Source: Limnephilus marmoratus
Lineage: Eukaryota; Arthropoda; Insecta; Trichoptera; Limnephilidae
Direction: 5' to 3'
Length of the DNA stretch: 64,000 bases
Assembly: GCA_917880885.1 (NCBI GenBank)
Contig: OU862927.1
Span: 38,095,571-38,159,570, forward strand
In this document: positions 31,602 through 42,146 of the stretch, piece by piece
Layout: the number at the start of each line of letters is the position of its first letter
Position numbering within the stretch: the stretch's first letter is position 1
Program-made: the position numbers and the translations under genes
The notes under the pieces: generated by a model
The model's database searches: none
What the model was told of the DNA's origin: nothing
What the model saw: the letters and a program-made list of their open reading frames with translations, nothing else

Positions 31602-31648
31602 CCGCAGGACAATGAAACAAACATATTTCATTCCGGAGTCCTGCAGGG
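31602..31648. other. hairpin with conserved loop, copy 1
   Basis: CCCGCAGGAC (31601-31610) pairs with GTCCTGCAGGG (31638-31648) with one mismatch. The loop contains ATGAAACAAACA and TTTCA, shared with the hairpin at 31772-31834. Confidence 0.6.
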
Positions 31649-31771
31649 CATCCAGGAAAAGAAAGTTTGAATTTCTGACCCTTAAACTCACAATGCTAGG
31701 GCGTTTTTTGCCCAGAAAAAAACACTTGGAAAAATTCCTTGCCAGAATCCGTTTTTTCCTATTTTAAAAAT

Positions 31772-31834
31772 CCAGGGACCTCGTAAGACGATGAAACAAA
31801 CAGGTTTCAGTAGCTAGTCTTACGAGGGACCTGG
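31772..31834. other. hairpin with conserved loop, copy 2
   Basis: CCAGG..CTCGTAAGAC pairs with GTCTTACGAG..CCTGG over 15 of 18 positions. The stem sequence differs from copy 1, but the loop keeps ATGAAACAAACA and TTTCA. Structure and loop, not stem sequence, are conserved. Confidence 0.6.
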
Positions 31835-31973
31835 AGAAAATACTTGATTCTTAATTTAACTTCCCACAACTAGCCAAACAGTAAATACCTATCACCAAAT
31901 TGTAAACTTGCCTTAAAATCAATATAAACTCACCAAAACAAAGATCTACGGATAAAACATACCTGTATAAATA

Positions 31974-32508
31974 TGTTAGAATTAAGACATGTACCTGTAT
32001 ATAACAATTTTACCCTGTAGAATTATTTTTAAATTCCAATTTTATGCGACCAGTTACAAGAAAACGGTCGGCAAAATAGGTGGCCCACGGGAAACCTGCC
32101 CTTATATACTTGCGGGCGAGGTCAAACCTCCCACCCCAAATTTGTACCACGTGATCAAATTTTGTACCAAATTTGGATATATAAGCAGCAACATTTTTGG
32201 TAATAAATCAGTTCATCTCTACTCAACAAACTCGTCTTATTTATTTCTTCGGAGTTTTTCTACAACCAGCTGCCTCCCGCCGACTTCTGCCTGTCTTCAG
32301 TCCTAGTGCCTACCTCCTCCAGACAAGCCGGCCCTACTCTTGGCAAACCACCAGGCGCCAGGATCAGGCAGAAGACAAGGCGCATCCAGTGTCCTTCACG
32401 CATCAGGCACTGGATGCTGGGAGGTCAGCTTTTATTATTTTATCATCATCATCATCCTGAACGTGCACTAAAAACCGGTACTTTTTTACAGTCTTGTGAA
32501 GACGCTGA
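31974..32508 (+). promoter_or_regulatory. possible LTR or promoter region
   Basis: A TATATAAGCAG box at 32177 lies about 25 bases before AACATTTTTGGTAATAAATC and pyrimidine-rich text, an arrangement like the U3/R border of an LTR. TGTTAGAATT at 31974 could be an LTR start. No second copy or target duplication was found, so this is weak. Confidence 0.25.
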
Positions 32509-32513
32509 TACGT

Positions 32514-33229
32514 TGTAACGTAATTATTTTCATGGTAGTTATTCAGTCGGTACCTACTTGCTCAGAAGGAGTATTATTAATTTCGGGTGCCGTTGAAACG
32601 ATTGATAACAAATTCAAATTGCCGGAACGTTGTTCGTTTGTTTTTTTGTTTGAAAAAAAAGAAACGGTTGTAAGGGCGACGTCATGACATAACGATGGAT
32701 TGGTCGGAAGTTTTGAGTTGTAAGGAGTTTTGATACTCGTAAGTGATTGTGTAAATTTGTAATATTATGTATATATTATGCTAAAATGGTGCTGTGAAGA
32801 AATATTGCTTGACACTCGTAATGACGCAGCAAACAGCCCATCGAGAAATGGCCATTGGGATACTGAATGCAGCTTGATACATTGATGTTTTGGTCGGGCG
32901 TGTTAGCAGCCACGTACAATCCAATATCACCGAGGACAGCTTTGATGTAGATTGCAGGCGCTTCTTAAATGACGTCAACAGTCTAGAACTGCGGTTTATA
33001 TCCTTTCAATGCTGAGAGATGGCCATCGGACCCATTGTGATCAGCGGGCCTTTGTGGATGGACTGGAATCTTGGATGCTTCACGGTGTCATGGGATTGCG
33101 AAGCGGCAGCTCTGGGGCTCTTCTCCAGCTATCTGGAGCCCTTGTCGCTGAGGTTAGAAGAGCTGCGCCATTTTAACTATGGCAAGCTACGAATGATCAT
33201 TTGGAGTGGATTCTACTAAAATAACTGAA

Positions 33230-33263
<34 letters not shown>

Positions 33264-33458
33264 ATTTTTTTGAGTTTACAAAGGTATTTATGTAGATTAT
33301 GTTTTTGCTTGTCAATAATAACAAGTACATTTTGTTTAATGTGAGTTCTTTTATTTACATCAGATAGTAGCTTTCTTTTTATCCCACGCAGGACCCTGAG
33401 ATGATGATGAGAGCTCATGCATACGGAATTTCTCTGCTAACTGATATGGTACGTGTCA
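32514..33458 (+). repeat. LTR, left arm of the palindrome
   Basis: 945 bp, TG...CA ended. Contains TATATATTATG near 32768 and a (CT) run of about 26 bases at 33234-33260. A pure LTR with no coding content. Long LTRs with tRNA-Lys priming recall Ty3/gypsy elements of the Osvaldo type, but no internal region is available to test this. Confidence 0.8.
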
Positions 33459-33462
33459 TTTT

Positions 33463-33480
33463 TGGCGCCCAACGTGGGGC
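33463..33480 (+). other. primer-binding site for tRNA-Lys at the palindrome centre
   Basis: TGGCGCCCAACGTGGGGC is the complement of the last 18 nt (positions 59-76) of animal tRNA-Lys(CUU) as I remember it. The next base expected from the tRNA would be T, opposite the methylated A58. Instead the sequence turns back and copies GGCGCC and the LTR end. Confidence 0.85.
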
Positions 33481-33488
33481 GCCAAAAA

Positions 33489-33683
33489 TGACACGTATCT
33501 TTTCAGTTAGCAGAGAAATTCCGTATGCATGAGCTCTCATCATCATCTCAGGGTCCTGCGTGGGATAAAAAGAAAGCTACTATCTGATGTAAATAAAAGA
33601 ACTCACATTAAACAAAATGTACTTGTTATTATTGACAAGCAAAAACATAATCTACATAAATACCTTTGTAAACTCAAAAAAAT

Positions 33684-33717
<34 letters not shown>

Positions 33718-34424
33718 TTCAGTTATTTTAGTAGAATCCACTCCAAATGATCATTCGTAGCTTGCCATAGTTAAAATGGCGCAGCTCTTCTAACCTCAGC
33801 GACAAGGGCTCCAGATAGCTGGAGAAGAGCCCCAGAGCTGCCGCTTCGCAATCCCATGACACCGTGAAGCATCCAAGATTCCAGTCCATCCACAAAGGCC
33901 CGCTGATCACAATGGGTCCGATGGCCATCTCTCAGCATTGAAAGGATATAAACCGCAGTTCTAGACTGTTGACGTCATTTAAGAAGCGCCTGCAATCTAC
34001 ATCAAAGCTGTCCTCGGTGATATTGGATTGTACGTGGCTGCTAACACGCCCGACCAAAACATCAATGTATCAAGCTGCATTCAGTATCCCAATGGCCATT
34101 TCTCGATGGGCTGTTTGCTGCGTCATTACGAGTGTCAAGCAATATTTCTTCACAGCACCATTTTAGCATAATATTACAAATTTACACAATCACTTACGAG
34201 TATCAAAACTCCTTACAAAATAAAACTTCCGACCAATCCATCGTTATGTCATGACGTCGCCCTTCTAATCGTTTCTTTTTTTCTCAAAACAAAAAAACAA
34301 TCGAACAATGTTCCGGCAATTTGAATTTGTTATCAATCGTTCCAACGGCACCCGAAATTAATAAAACTCCTTCTGAGCAAGTAGGTACCGATTGAGTAAC
34401 TACCATGAAAATAATTACGTTACA
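33489..34424 (-). repeat. LTR, right (inverted) arm of the palindrome
   Basis: 936 bp inverted copy of the left LTR. Near the centre GATACGTGTCA replaces the left arm's GGTACGTGTCA, within a small cluster of differences (AAAGAT against TATGGT). Confidence 0.8.
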
Positions 34425-34435
34425 ATGTCTGTTAC

Positions 34436-34818
34436 AGGTGGGTAGGAATCCGGAAGTCAGTGTATCCGGGAGTGAATCCATCCCTCCAAGTGCGGTGCAA
34501 GGCCATTGCCTTGACCGTAATTGACCTTTTACCTTGACCTTTCCAGCCGGACTCTTTCGACCCATTGGTCGAGAGAATCCGGCTGGAAAGGTCAAAAGGC
34601 CTCCCTCAACCAGTCTCTCTCGATCCGGCGCAGCGATCTCACGCAGCAGGTGGGCAGACACATCCGCCGCTAAGACTCGCACAAAAGTCACCCCTTGAAC
34701 CCGGGCACCCCTGTTAAATCACCAAACGTAGCGAACCACTTGGGGTGACCTCTATTGCAGAGGTGTTGGTTATTCAATAAATGGTTTCCGGGGCGGCGGC
34801 ACCCGTACCCGCTTCCTT
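34436..34818 (-). mobile_element. SINE-like retroposon, copy 5, with internal hairpin
   Basis: Matches the family's 5' half (in element sense from CGGGTACGGGTGCCGCCGC near 34810). It lacks the 3' tail. At 34535-34595 CCTTTCCAGCCGGACTCT is followed by its near complement AGAATCCGGCTGGAAAGG, a local inverted duplication not seen in other copies. Confidence 0.65.
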
Positions 34819-34839
34819 TCAAAAATACCCGTAAGTAAG

Positions 34840-36718
34840 TGGAAAAGTAAGAAAATCACAAAAAATATAAATCCGAACACAACGCTATCTCTAATACTGA
34901 CAAAAACAAAACACGGACAGTTGGGCATCGATAATTGCTTCATCGTGTAATTTTTAACTTAATAAAAAAACTTAATTTAATTCAACAGTTATTGATTCTG
35001 AGGCGGTACGAAGTTCGTCGGGTCAGCTAGTGAGTAAATAAAGTTAAAATATTTATTTTAGTCGAATGCACATAAGAACCGTATACCTTTACCTTATATA
35101 AGATAATTATGTGGGTATAACTGGCATTTAAAAACAAAAACAACATGTTTAGCAATTACTTTTTTTAGAGGTTGACATACCGTTCTTGAATTAATTGGCG
35201 TAAGGCATGTTGTTATCGCCACCCGCATGATTTAGTCATGACCTTAAAAGTAAATGTTACATTGTCACAGGTGTATTTTATCACAATACTGCTGCATGAT
35301 ATTCAAATTGGTTCAGTTTTGAACAACTATCGTCTGTCCGACGTTTCCTCTCCAATCGTCAGCCAATCTCATTTATTTTTCTTCAATCATTGGAATAATA
35401 ACAGAAATATAATTGTTTCACTTAATTTTTTAATAAATGTATATTATTAAAAAAGAAATGAATTAAAGTACTCTTACTACCGTCGTCGCGTCGTTATCCA
35501 CTTGACCGTTTTGGCCTTATTTTGACCAATTTGAACATTTAAAACATTTTACGGATTTATTTTTTAAGTTTCCGCTTGTTGGAATCTATGATAATAACAA
35601 GGCTAATTTAGTAATTTCTAAGAGATGTCTTGTATTTCATCTCAATTATTTGTTATTCCACGAACCGAAATTATTGATATATTTTTTCTTATAAATCGTT
35701 GAGCATAGGTTTAGATATTAAAAAATTATTGTTCGAGTTTAAATTTATATCTATAATCATCAACTAAGCTATAGACAATATTCAGAAATCATAAAATTTT
35801 ACATTCTCCAAATAGGTACCACATACAGCAATTTTATTGTAAATAATACCCAGAAATCATGCGTTTTCAAATTTAACGTTTTTTTTACGATTTAATGAAT
35901 CCAAAAATATGGAATAAATGGTCAATTGTAGGTGCATTTAATGGCTTTCTAGCACTGTAAGTAATTGTTTATCTCCGTATCAAAATTCACAGTTTCGGAT
36001 ATGAAGACGGGAAATTACCAAATCAAATTCTTAAAAATTTTCTACCGCTAAAGGCTGAAATTAATCATATTGCAGAACACTCCAATGATAAAACGGAAAA
36101 TATTGTTTAACGATGGTGGAGGACAAAGCTAGCAGAGAAATGGAACCAACGACACCTGGGTGCGAAGCCGACTTATTTGCTATATCCGTTACTAAGCGGT
36201 CGATGTATGGTAGACTAAAGCAAGTGGGGAAATGGAAGAATTCCTAAGGAATATTAATTCCTTTGTAGTGCATGTAAAAATGTATGTAGTTTAAATGTCT
36301 CTCAACAGATGTCGTCATGTAGTTTCTAAGTGTCTCAACTGGTTTCGTTTGTAGTACTACACGATAGGAACAAATGTCGCCCGTCCGAATCTAAACCCGA
36401 ACGATTCCAAAGATGTCCGATGCGGCACCTTCTCTGGTGGCTTTTCGCGCCTCAGATCAACATATAGCACCATTAAATTTATAAGGGAAGTTTGAGTCCA
36501 GTTCGTTATTGATTGGAAACGCGAAAACAATAATAAATAACTCATAATCTCAACGAACCAAAAGTATTATTGAAATTCAACTGGATTCCTAATCAATGGA
36601 ATGTACCCACCCTGTCATTCATAGAAATAAGCTCAAGTCATTTAAATTTACGTTATTCTTTTCCCATTTAACAAACATTTTGTGGGTATGTACATAATTA
36701 TACTAACGACAATAATTT
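34840..36718. other. non-coding stretch with one repeat border
   Basis: GAAGTTCGTCGGGTCAGCTAG at about 35010-35031 is the inverted CTAGCTGACCCG-type border shared with the repeats at 25.1, 51.1, 51.5, 55.4 and 58.5 kb. No gene is supported elsewhere in the segment. Confidence 0.45.
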
Positions 36719-37105
36719 TTGTTTTTCATTCCATTTTTTTATATTTTTTTAAAAACCACGTTTGGTTTAGAATTTCATTGGCAAACAATTTTTTATCCTT
36801 GTGCGTTTCAAAATTTCCTACAGAAATTAAAGCTGCTTTCTACGCTAATAATAGGTAAACTTTTGATAAATTCTTGGGATAGAGAAAAAAAGTTATGCCA
36901 ATCTGGAATCTATAAGCTTAAATGTAATGATTGCCCAGCACTTTATATAGGTAAAGCGGCTAGAAATGTTCAAACAAGGGTCTCTGAACACTTGAGATGC
37001 CTAAAGAGTGTAGGTTTTTCAGAATTAGAAACGCACCTGATAAAGATCACCCGTTATATAATAAACGCTCGGGGAGATGTACTAGATAGAAATGGGAAAG
37101 GTTAG
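36719..37105 (+). CDS. GIY-YIG endonuclease fragment of a Penelope-like element
   Basis: A 128-residue frame contains SGIYKLKCNDCPALYIGKAA at residues 62-81: GIY (63-65) and YIG (76-78) at the spacing of the GIY-YIG nuclease family, with C69 and C72 as in Penelope-like elements. RNVQTRVSEH (82-91) supplies the arginine and the EH that follow in that family. The upstream 60 residues look like unrelated AT-rich read-in, and no RT is found nearby. The domain normally nicks DNA for target-primed integration. This is a short, probably dead remnant. Confidence 0.8.
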   Translation: MFFIPFFYIFLKTTFGLEFHWQTIFYPCAFQNFLQKLKLLSTLIIGKLLINSWDREKKLCQSGIYKLKCNDCPALYIGKAARNVQTRVSEHLRCLKSVGFSELETHLIKITRYIINARGDVLDRNGKG

Positions 37106-37855
37106 AAGCTTTTAAAATTAAAATAATCTTTAAAAATTAATAAAACCAATTAACTAAATAAATAGTTATATTTATCAAACAGCCCGTTTTTAACATATTT
37201 CCTTTTCCCCAGCCAACTTTTACCCCCTCCCTCTTAGGTACCTCCCCCTCGCCCCCCACCAAAATTGATATTCTCTCCGTCTTCTACTTTTCATAAAAAT
37301 ACTCTGTCTCATCTTAAGTACATAATCAAGCGAGTACTTAAATCATGGCAAAGTTTCAGTCTGCATTTAGATTTTATTTCAGTGAACTCATATTTCTATT
37401 TGATAGAGGATATCCTTTACAGCCCCTAATCGCGTTGAACACAGCCTACAAGTATCTGAGGATTAAAATCTCCTGAAAAGCCTCTCTCTTTACTGCTTTA
37501 CGCGGTCCTTTAGAGGCACTCGAGGTTCGGACCTCAAAATGAAATAATTGACCTTAGGCCTTTGGTACAGAGATCACTAAAGAGTCCATCGCTAGAATTG
37601 TTTGGTTTAACTGAATTATCAAGCTGTTTTTTTCGCTTTATTGGGAATGAAGCAAGGCTAGCAGTTCATAATAAAGTACTGATACAAACTCTGATGTAAG
37701 GCAGTGAGTGGTGGAACTAGTGGAAGACCGAATGATTTGTGATCCCTTAGGCGAATGTGTGCGACAAAACCACGTATGATCGTATTACAAATTAGGTGCT
37801 GAAAGAGTAAGCATAATTACCAAGTTTAAGAAAGAGACGATTAGATGGTTAGGAT
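37106..37855. other. non-coding stretch
   Basis: A C-rich patch at 37205-37262 (CCCCTCCC, CCCCCTCGCCCCCC) recalls the C-rich repeats at 51 kb but lacks their ends. Nothing else is supported. Confidence 0.35.
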
Positions 37856-37859
37856 TTAA

Positions 37860-39290
37860 GAGCGTTTAATCAGCCAGCGGACGAAAATCCACATTTCGTC
37901 GAAAGTTGTTCTTACGATCGTGCAGAGCGGTAACAACGAGAAAGATTAATTTTTCTCCGTACCAGCTTTTTTAAATTATAACTCAATATCGAATTTATTT
38001 CAATTCAAATTAACTTTAATTTATAGCTTCATCCAAAAATGCTGAAAGGCGTGATGTTAAAACTATTAAAATAATGTCCTTTTTGTAGTTATTTTTTGAT
38101 TATAAGTATTTATCATTTTCAATAATGTCTAAATTTAATAAGAATGTTAAAAAAATCTGAAATATATTAGTTCGTAAGTGCGCAAATAAATACACAAATT
38201 GACCAATTTTCGTCAAGAAACACATGTACGTACATATTTTTTAATGATTTTATTGAAACTAAAATTAAAATTCTAAGACATGCGTTTGCTAGATAATGTA
38301 TTGATTTATTTTACTGCATGATTATATTATTTGAAATGAGTATGGTATAATACAAAATCTTTTTTGAAAATTTAACAAATCTGCCAACGACCTATAGAAT
38401 AACCTTATTATACTAAAAATTAAAAAATTTTCTCAAAATTTATTACATGCGAATGCTAGATAAAAGAACAATCTTTCGAAATTCATTTAAAACTTTTTGT
38501 GAAAAAGAGTCAATACGTCTAAAATCTGATTTGAAAATGACATATTTCTGGTTTTCTCTGGTAATGCCCTCTTAAGATGAAATACTTGAGAGGGAAATAA
38601 CCAGACAAAACCGGAAATATGTCATTTTTTAATCAAATTTTAGACGTATTGACTCTTTTCCACAAAAAATTATAAATTGATTTTGAAATATTGTTCTCTT
38701 ATCTAGTAAAGCTATGTTTCAAATATTGAGAAAACGTGTTAATTTTTAGTACAATAAGTTTTTACCGTAGGTCGTTGATAGATTTGTTAAATTTTCAAAC
38801 AAAATTTTGTATTACACAACACACATTTCAAATCATATAATTGTGCAGTAAAATAAATCAATAAATTATCTGGGAAAGCTATTTTTCAGAATTAATTTCA
38901 GTTTAAATGAAATCATTTAAAAAATAATTCGCACACGTGTTTTGTGACGAAAATACTTCAGTTTGTCTATTTATTTACGGTCTTACAAACTAATATATTT
39001 AAGTTTTTTTTACATTCTTATTTTGCTTAGACATTATTGAAAAATATAAATACTTTGATCAAAAAAAAAGTATATAATTTTAATAGTTTCATCACCATGC
39101 CTTTCAGCATTTTTGAATGTAGGTATAAATTTAAAGCAATTTTTTAATGAAATAAAACCGATATTAAGATATTATTTTAAAAATCTGGTACGGAGAATAA
39201 TTAATCTTTCTCATTGGAACCGCCCTGTACGATCGTAAGAACAACTTTCGACGAAATATGAATTCTCGGCCGCTGGTTGGTTAATGGCCC
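37860..39290. mobile_element. 1.43-kb foldback element flanked by TTAA
   Basis: Two arms of about 710 bp are inverted copies of each other (roughly 80 % alike by eye), meeting near 38580. The ends align as GAGCGTTTAATCAGCCAGCGG (left) and GGGCCATTAACCAACCAGCGG (right complement). TTAA lies at 37856-37859 and 39291-39294. TTAA duplication is the mark of piggyBac-type insertion, though the terminal bases are not the usual CCC. No coding sequence. Confidence 0.75.
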
Positions 39291-39509
39291 TTAAGATGAA
39301 AGCAGAAAGGAGTGCGATGACAATATATGTATACATGGTGTCCGGAAACTCGGCGGAAAGCAGAAAACCATTGAATCTAGATGACATTTTAGCAGATTTT
39401 CGAGTGAGAATGCTGAACTTTTGAGGTTAAATTTTAAAAAATCGGTCGCTTTGTAAAATTAGCGGTTTAATTTCTTTTAAAATGAAAAAGCTGCTAATAC
39501 TGAACAAAA

Positions 39510-39760
39510 TTCCCAACCATCTGGAGCCAAAGAGGCTATGGCGTCCCTAAATGGGGTATTTTGTGAGGCTAAAGGTAGTATTGAGAGGAAGGAGATGGGG
39601 AAGAGGAGGGAAGAAGAGAAAGTGCCTGGCTATTCAGATCTGGCTCACCAAACACGGCTAAAGCTATTACAAACAACGTTTCAACTCTGAATGGTGGTCT
39701 TACATCAGAGTATCTTCCACTCCGGAACGTTCCTCAAATACACTAAAATTATGAAAAAAC
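39510..39760 (+). repeat. repeat family B, copy 2
   Basis: Aligns with 10200-10495 through CTGGCTATTCAGATCTGG, GCTAAAGC and CTGAATGGTGGTCTTA. Confidence 0.55.
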
Positions 39761-39789
39761 ATATATTAATTAAATACAGTTTATTTACG

Positions 39790-39870
39790 CGTACCGGGTA
39801 TTAAAGCCCTGACCTTCGAATTACTAGTTGAGGGCCTTACCCCTTGACCACGGAGGCCGTCAATGCAAAA
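39790..39870 (-). ncRNA. tRNA-like element
   Basis: On the minus strand TGGTCAAGGGG fits the A box, and GGGCTTTAATACCC about 35 bases on resembles a T arm with a poor B box. A tRNA-derived SINE head or tRNA pseudogene; no working cloverleaf could be drawn. Confidence 0.35.
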
Positions 39871-39944
39871 TGCTCACATCGAAAAAAAATACTGTGTACA
39901 GTTCACACTCGGTAGAAGTGAAAATTCAGAAAACTAAAGTAGAC

Positions 39945-40110
39945 TAAAGTGGGAAAGCTACGAAGCACCGCACTAAGGGGAGACAGATTATTTCATTCTC
40001 TCGCAGACTTATCCTATAGATGTTTGTGTTTGTCTCTTTTTAGTGTCGATTTTTAGCTTCCACCAAAGAAATTTTCGCTTCGAACAGATTTTTGTTATTC
40101 TTCGTGTGAC
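39945..40110. repeat. repeat family A, copy 4 (inverted)
   Basis: CTACGAAGCACCGCACTAA and CTCGCAGACTTATCCTATAG mirror the family's AGCCTGCGAGA and GTGCGGTGCTTCGTAG. Confidence 0.55.
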
Positions 40111-40912
40111 CAGTTTCTCGCTTGTACTACGATTTTCCTGACACCTTGTAAATATTTTATCGATAGAGCCTATCTGTATTTTTCTTTATCCATGACTAAG
40201 GCTGTAAGTAGTGGGCACATTAAACTTTAAAGGCCTTAAAAGGCGTTTAAAAGCTCGGGCTAAAAGCTGGGTCGTTTTTAAAGTAGCGTACTATTCCCAT
40301 TTTAAACTTACTGGAAGCTTTGAACCCATATTAATTATATCGTGAATACGAATTAGAGATTTTCTAGATGTAACTATGATTTATTTTATGGGCCACAAGT
40401 GCTACTATTTATAGGATAGTATTTTAAAATATTTACAAAAAATAACACACCATTTCATTACAAACTGAATCGGTATAGGTTTTGGAAATACGCCCCCCGG
40501 ACACCCTGTATAATTTATTTATTTGTCTCAGGGTCAAAAGTTAATGCCTTTGCGCTCCGCTACCTACGGGAGCCAATGTAATTTTATTTTGGTTGAAATC
40601 AGTCTAAGTGGCGATAAGACAATGGAAATTATAATTGGAACATTGTTTATTGTCGGTAATACTTTAACCACAATAATTTTCTCATACTTTGTAATGAATG
40701 ACCTTACCTTGATTCGCATAAATAGTATTTACTATTTTTACTTTTAAATGAGAATTTTTGTCGCGGGTTCAAATTCTGGCGTGCGCTATTAACCCCTAGA
40801 GTACAACCAACTACAATAGCAGTGCAGCGAAACCAAGACTTAACCTACAAATGCAATACATTGTGTGGGTGTAGAGGGAGGTTTTTGAAGTTTTTAACGC
40901 ATTTTTAATCCA

Positions 40913-41445
40913 ATTTGGGAGGCGGAAATGAGTACCGCCGCCCCGGGAACCTTTATTGGATAACCATTTTATTTTTCTTTTTTATCCGGATAAAATGATT
41001 TTATCTTTACCGCCGCTCCGGGTACCATTTATTGGATAACCAACTCTATTCTGTAGGTCACCCCAAGTGGTTCGCTGCATTAGGTGACTTAGTAGGGATG
41101 CCTGGGTTCATAAGGTGAGGTTTGTCCAGGTTTTGGCGGTGGTTGGATGTGCCCTCAGCTGCGTGGCAAGCCGGATCGGGAGAGAATGGTTGAGGGAGAC
41201 ATTTTGACCTGCCAGCAGAACTCTCGTAGAATATCGCCTTGCACCGCATTGAGATGGATTCATACGTCCGTCACTCCAGGACACACTGACCCCAGATTCC
41301 TACCCACCCCTAATACCCTTTTCCTTCCCAGAACTTTCTCCTTTTTCTAAAATCACCCTCCACACAGTATCCCCAAAGATGACATAGGCCTTAAGGATAA
41401 TTTTTTTACTCAGGGCCTCTTGGGTGAAGCTAATGAAAAAAAAAA
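40913..41445 (+). mobile_element. SINE-like retroposon, copy 6 (with internal duplication)
   Basis: Starts CCAATTTGGGAGGCGGAAAT. The phrase ACC(A)TTTATTGGATAACCA occurs twice (40950, 41026), so about 70 bases were duplicated. Ends with the shared 3' tail (CCCTCCACACAGTATCC...) and an A-run at 41437-41447. Confidence 0.7.
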
Positions 41446-41483
41446 ATAATAACTTTTTTGCTTTCGAATTCTCATTTTTTTTA

Positions 41484-41815
41484 TGTGAGCTCCACACAGG
41501 AGGCCCTGAGGAAAATAATTTCCCTCAGGGCCTATGTCATCTTTGGGGATGCTGTATGGAGGGTTTTTTAAGGAAAGGAAGGAGAGGAGAGTTCTGGGAA
41601 GGAAAAGGGTTTAAGGGGTGGGTAGGCATCTGGGGTTCAGTGTGTCCTGGCCATCCGCCTCCAAGACCTAGACAAACCTCATCCCGTGAACCCGGGCACC
41701 CCTGCTAAATCACCAAACGTAGCGAACCACTTGGGGTGACCTATGGCAGAGGTGTTGGTTATCCAATAAAGGTTCCCGGGGCGGCGGTACTCATTTCCGC
41801 CTCCCAAATTGGATT
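41484..41815 (-). mobile_element. SINE-like retroposon, copy 7
   Basis: Faces copy 6 tail to tail. The tail complement CACACAGGAGGCCCTGAGGA is at 41494. The middle is about 100 bases shorter than in the copy at 9606. Confidence 0.7.
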
Positions 41816-42146
41816 AAAAATGCGTTAAAAACTTCAAAAACCTCCCTCTACACCCACACAATGTATTGCATTTGTAGGTTAAGTCTTGGTTTCGCTGCAC
41901 TGCTATTGTAGTTGGTTGTACTCTAGGGGTTAATAGCGCACGCCAGAATTTGAACCCGCGACAAAAATTCTCATCTAAAAGTAAAAATAGTAAATACTAT
42001 TTATGCGAATCAAGGTAAGGTCATTCATTACAAAGTATGAGAAAATTATTGTGGTTAAAGTATTACCGACAATAAACAATGTTCCAATTATAATTTCCAT
42101 TGTCTTATCGCCACTTAGACTGATTTCAACCAAAATAAAATTACAT

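Larger units (their letters stand above)
32514..34424. mobile_element. LTR / primer site / inverted LTR palindrome
   Basis: An LTR (32514-33458, TGTAACG...GTGTCA) is followed by TTTT, an 18-nt primer-binding site, and then an inverted copy of the same LTR (33489-34424). The symmetry axis is 33473/33474. From about 32780 to 33440 I see no difference from the opposite arm. The outer 270 bases of each arm differ at a dozen or more sites and by an 11-bp gap. ACGT (32510-32513) and ATGT (34425-34428) flank it and could be a 4-bp target duplication with one C-to-T change. No gag or pol is present. Confidence 0.9.
39331..40515. mobile_element. possible mariner-type non-autonomous element
   Basis: TATACATGGTGTCCGG at 39331 and the complement CCGGACACCCTGTATA at 40496-40511 form end repeats of about 15 bp containing the ACAGGGTGTCC-like start common in insect mariner relatives. 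Between them lie copies of repeat families A and B and a tRNA-like piece, so it may be a composite rather than one element. Confidence 0.4.

Noticed and set aside
31974..32508. A solo LTR directly left of the palindrome
   Set aside because: TATA and AATAAA signals are suggestive, but no second copy, no paired TG...CA border and no target duplication were found, so it is kept only as a weak regulatory entry.
32781..34166. Four 65-66 codon frames, pairwise identical, on opposite strands
   Set aside because: They are mirror images of each other inside the LTR palindrome and show no protein motif.
32514..34424. Ordinary foldback transposon as explanation of the palindrome
   Set aside because: The centre is a full 18-nt tRNA-Lys primer site with the turn exactly at its last base, which a foldback transposon would not need; the LTR reading explains TG...CA ends and spacing.
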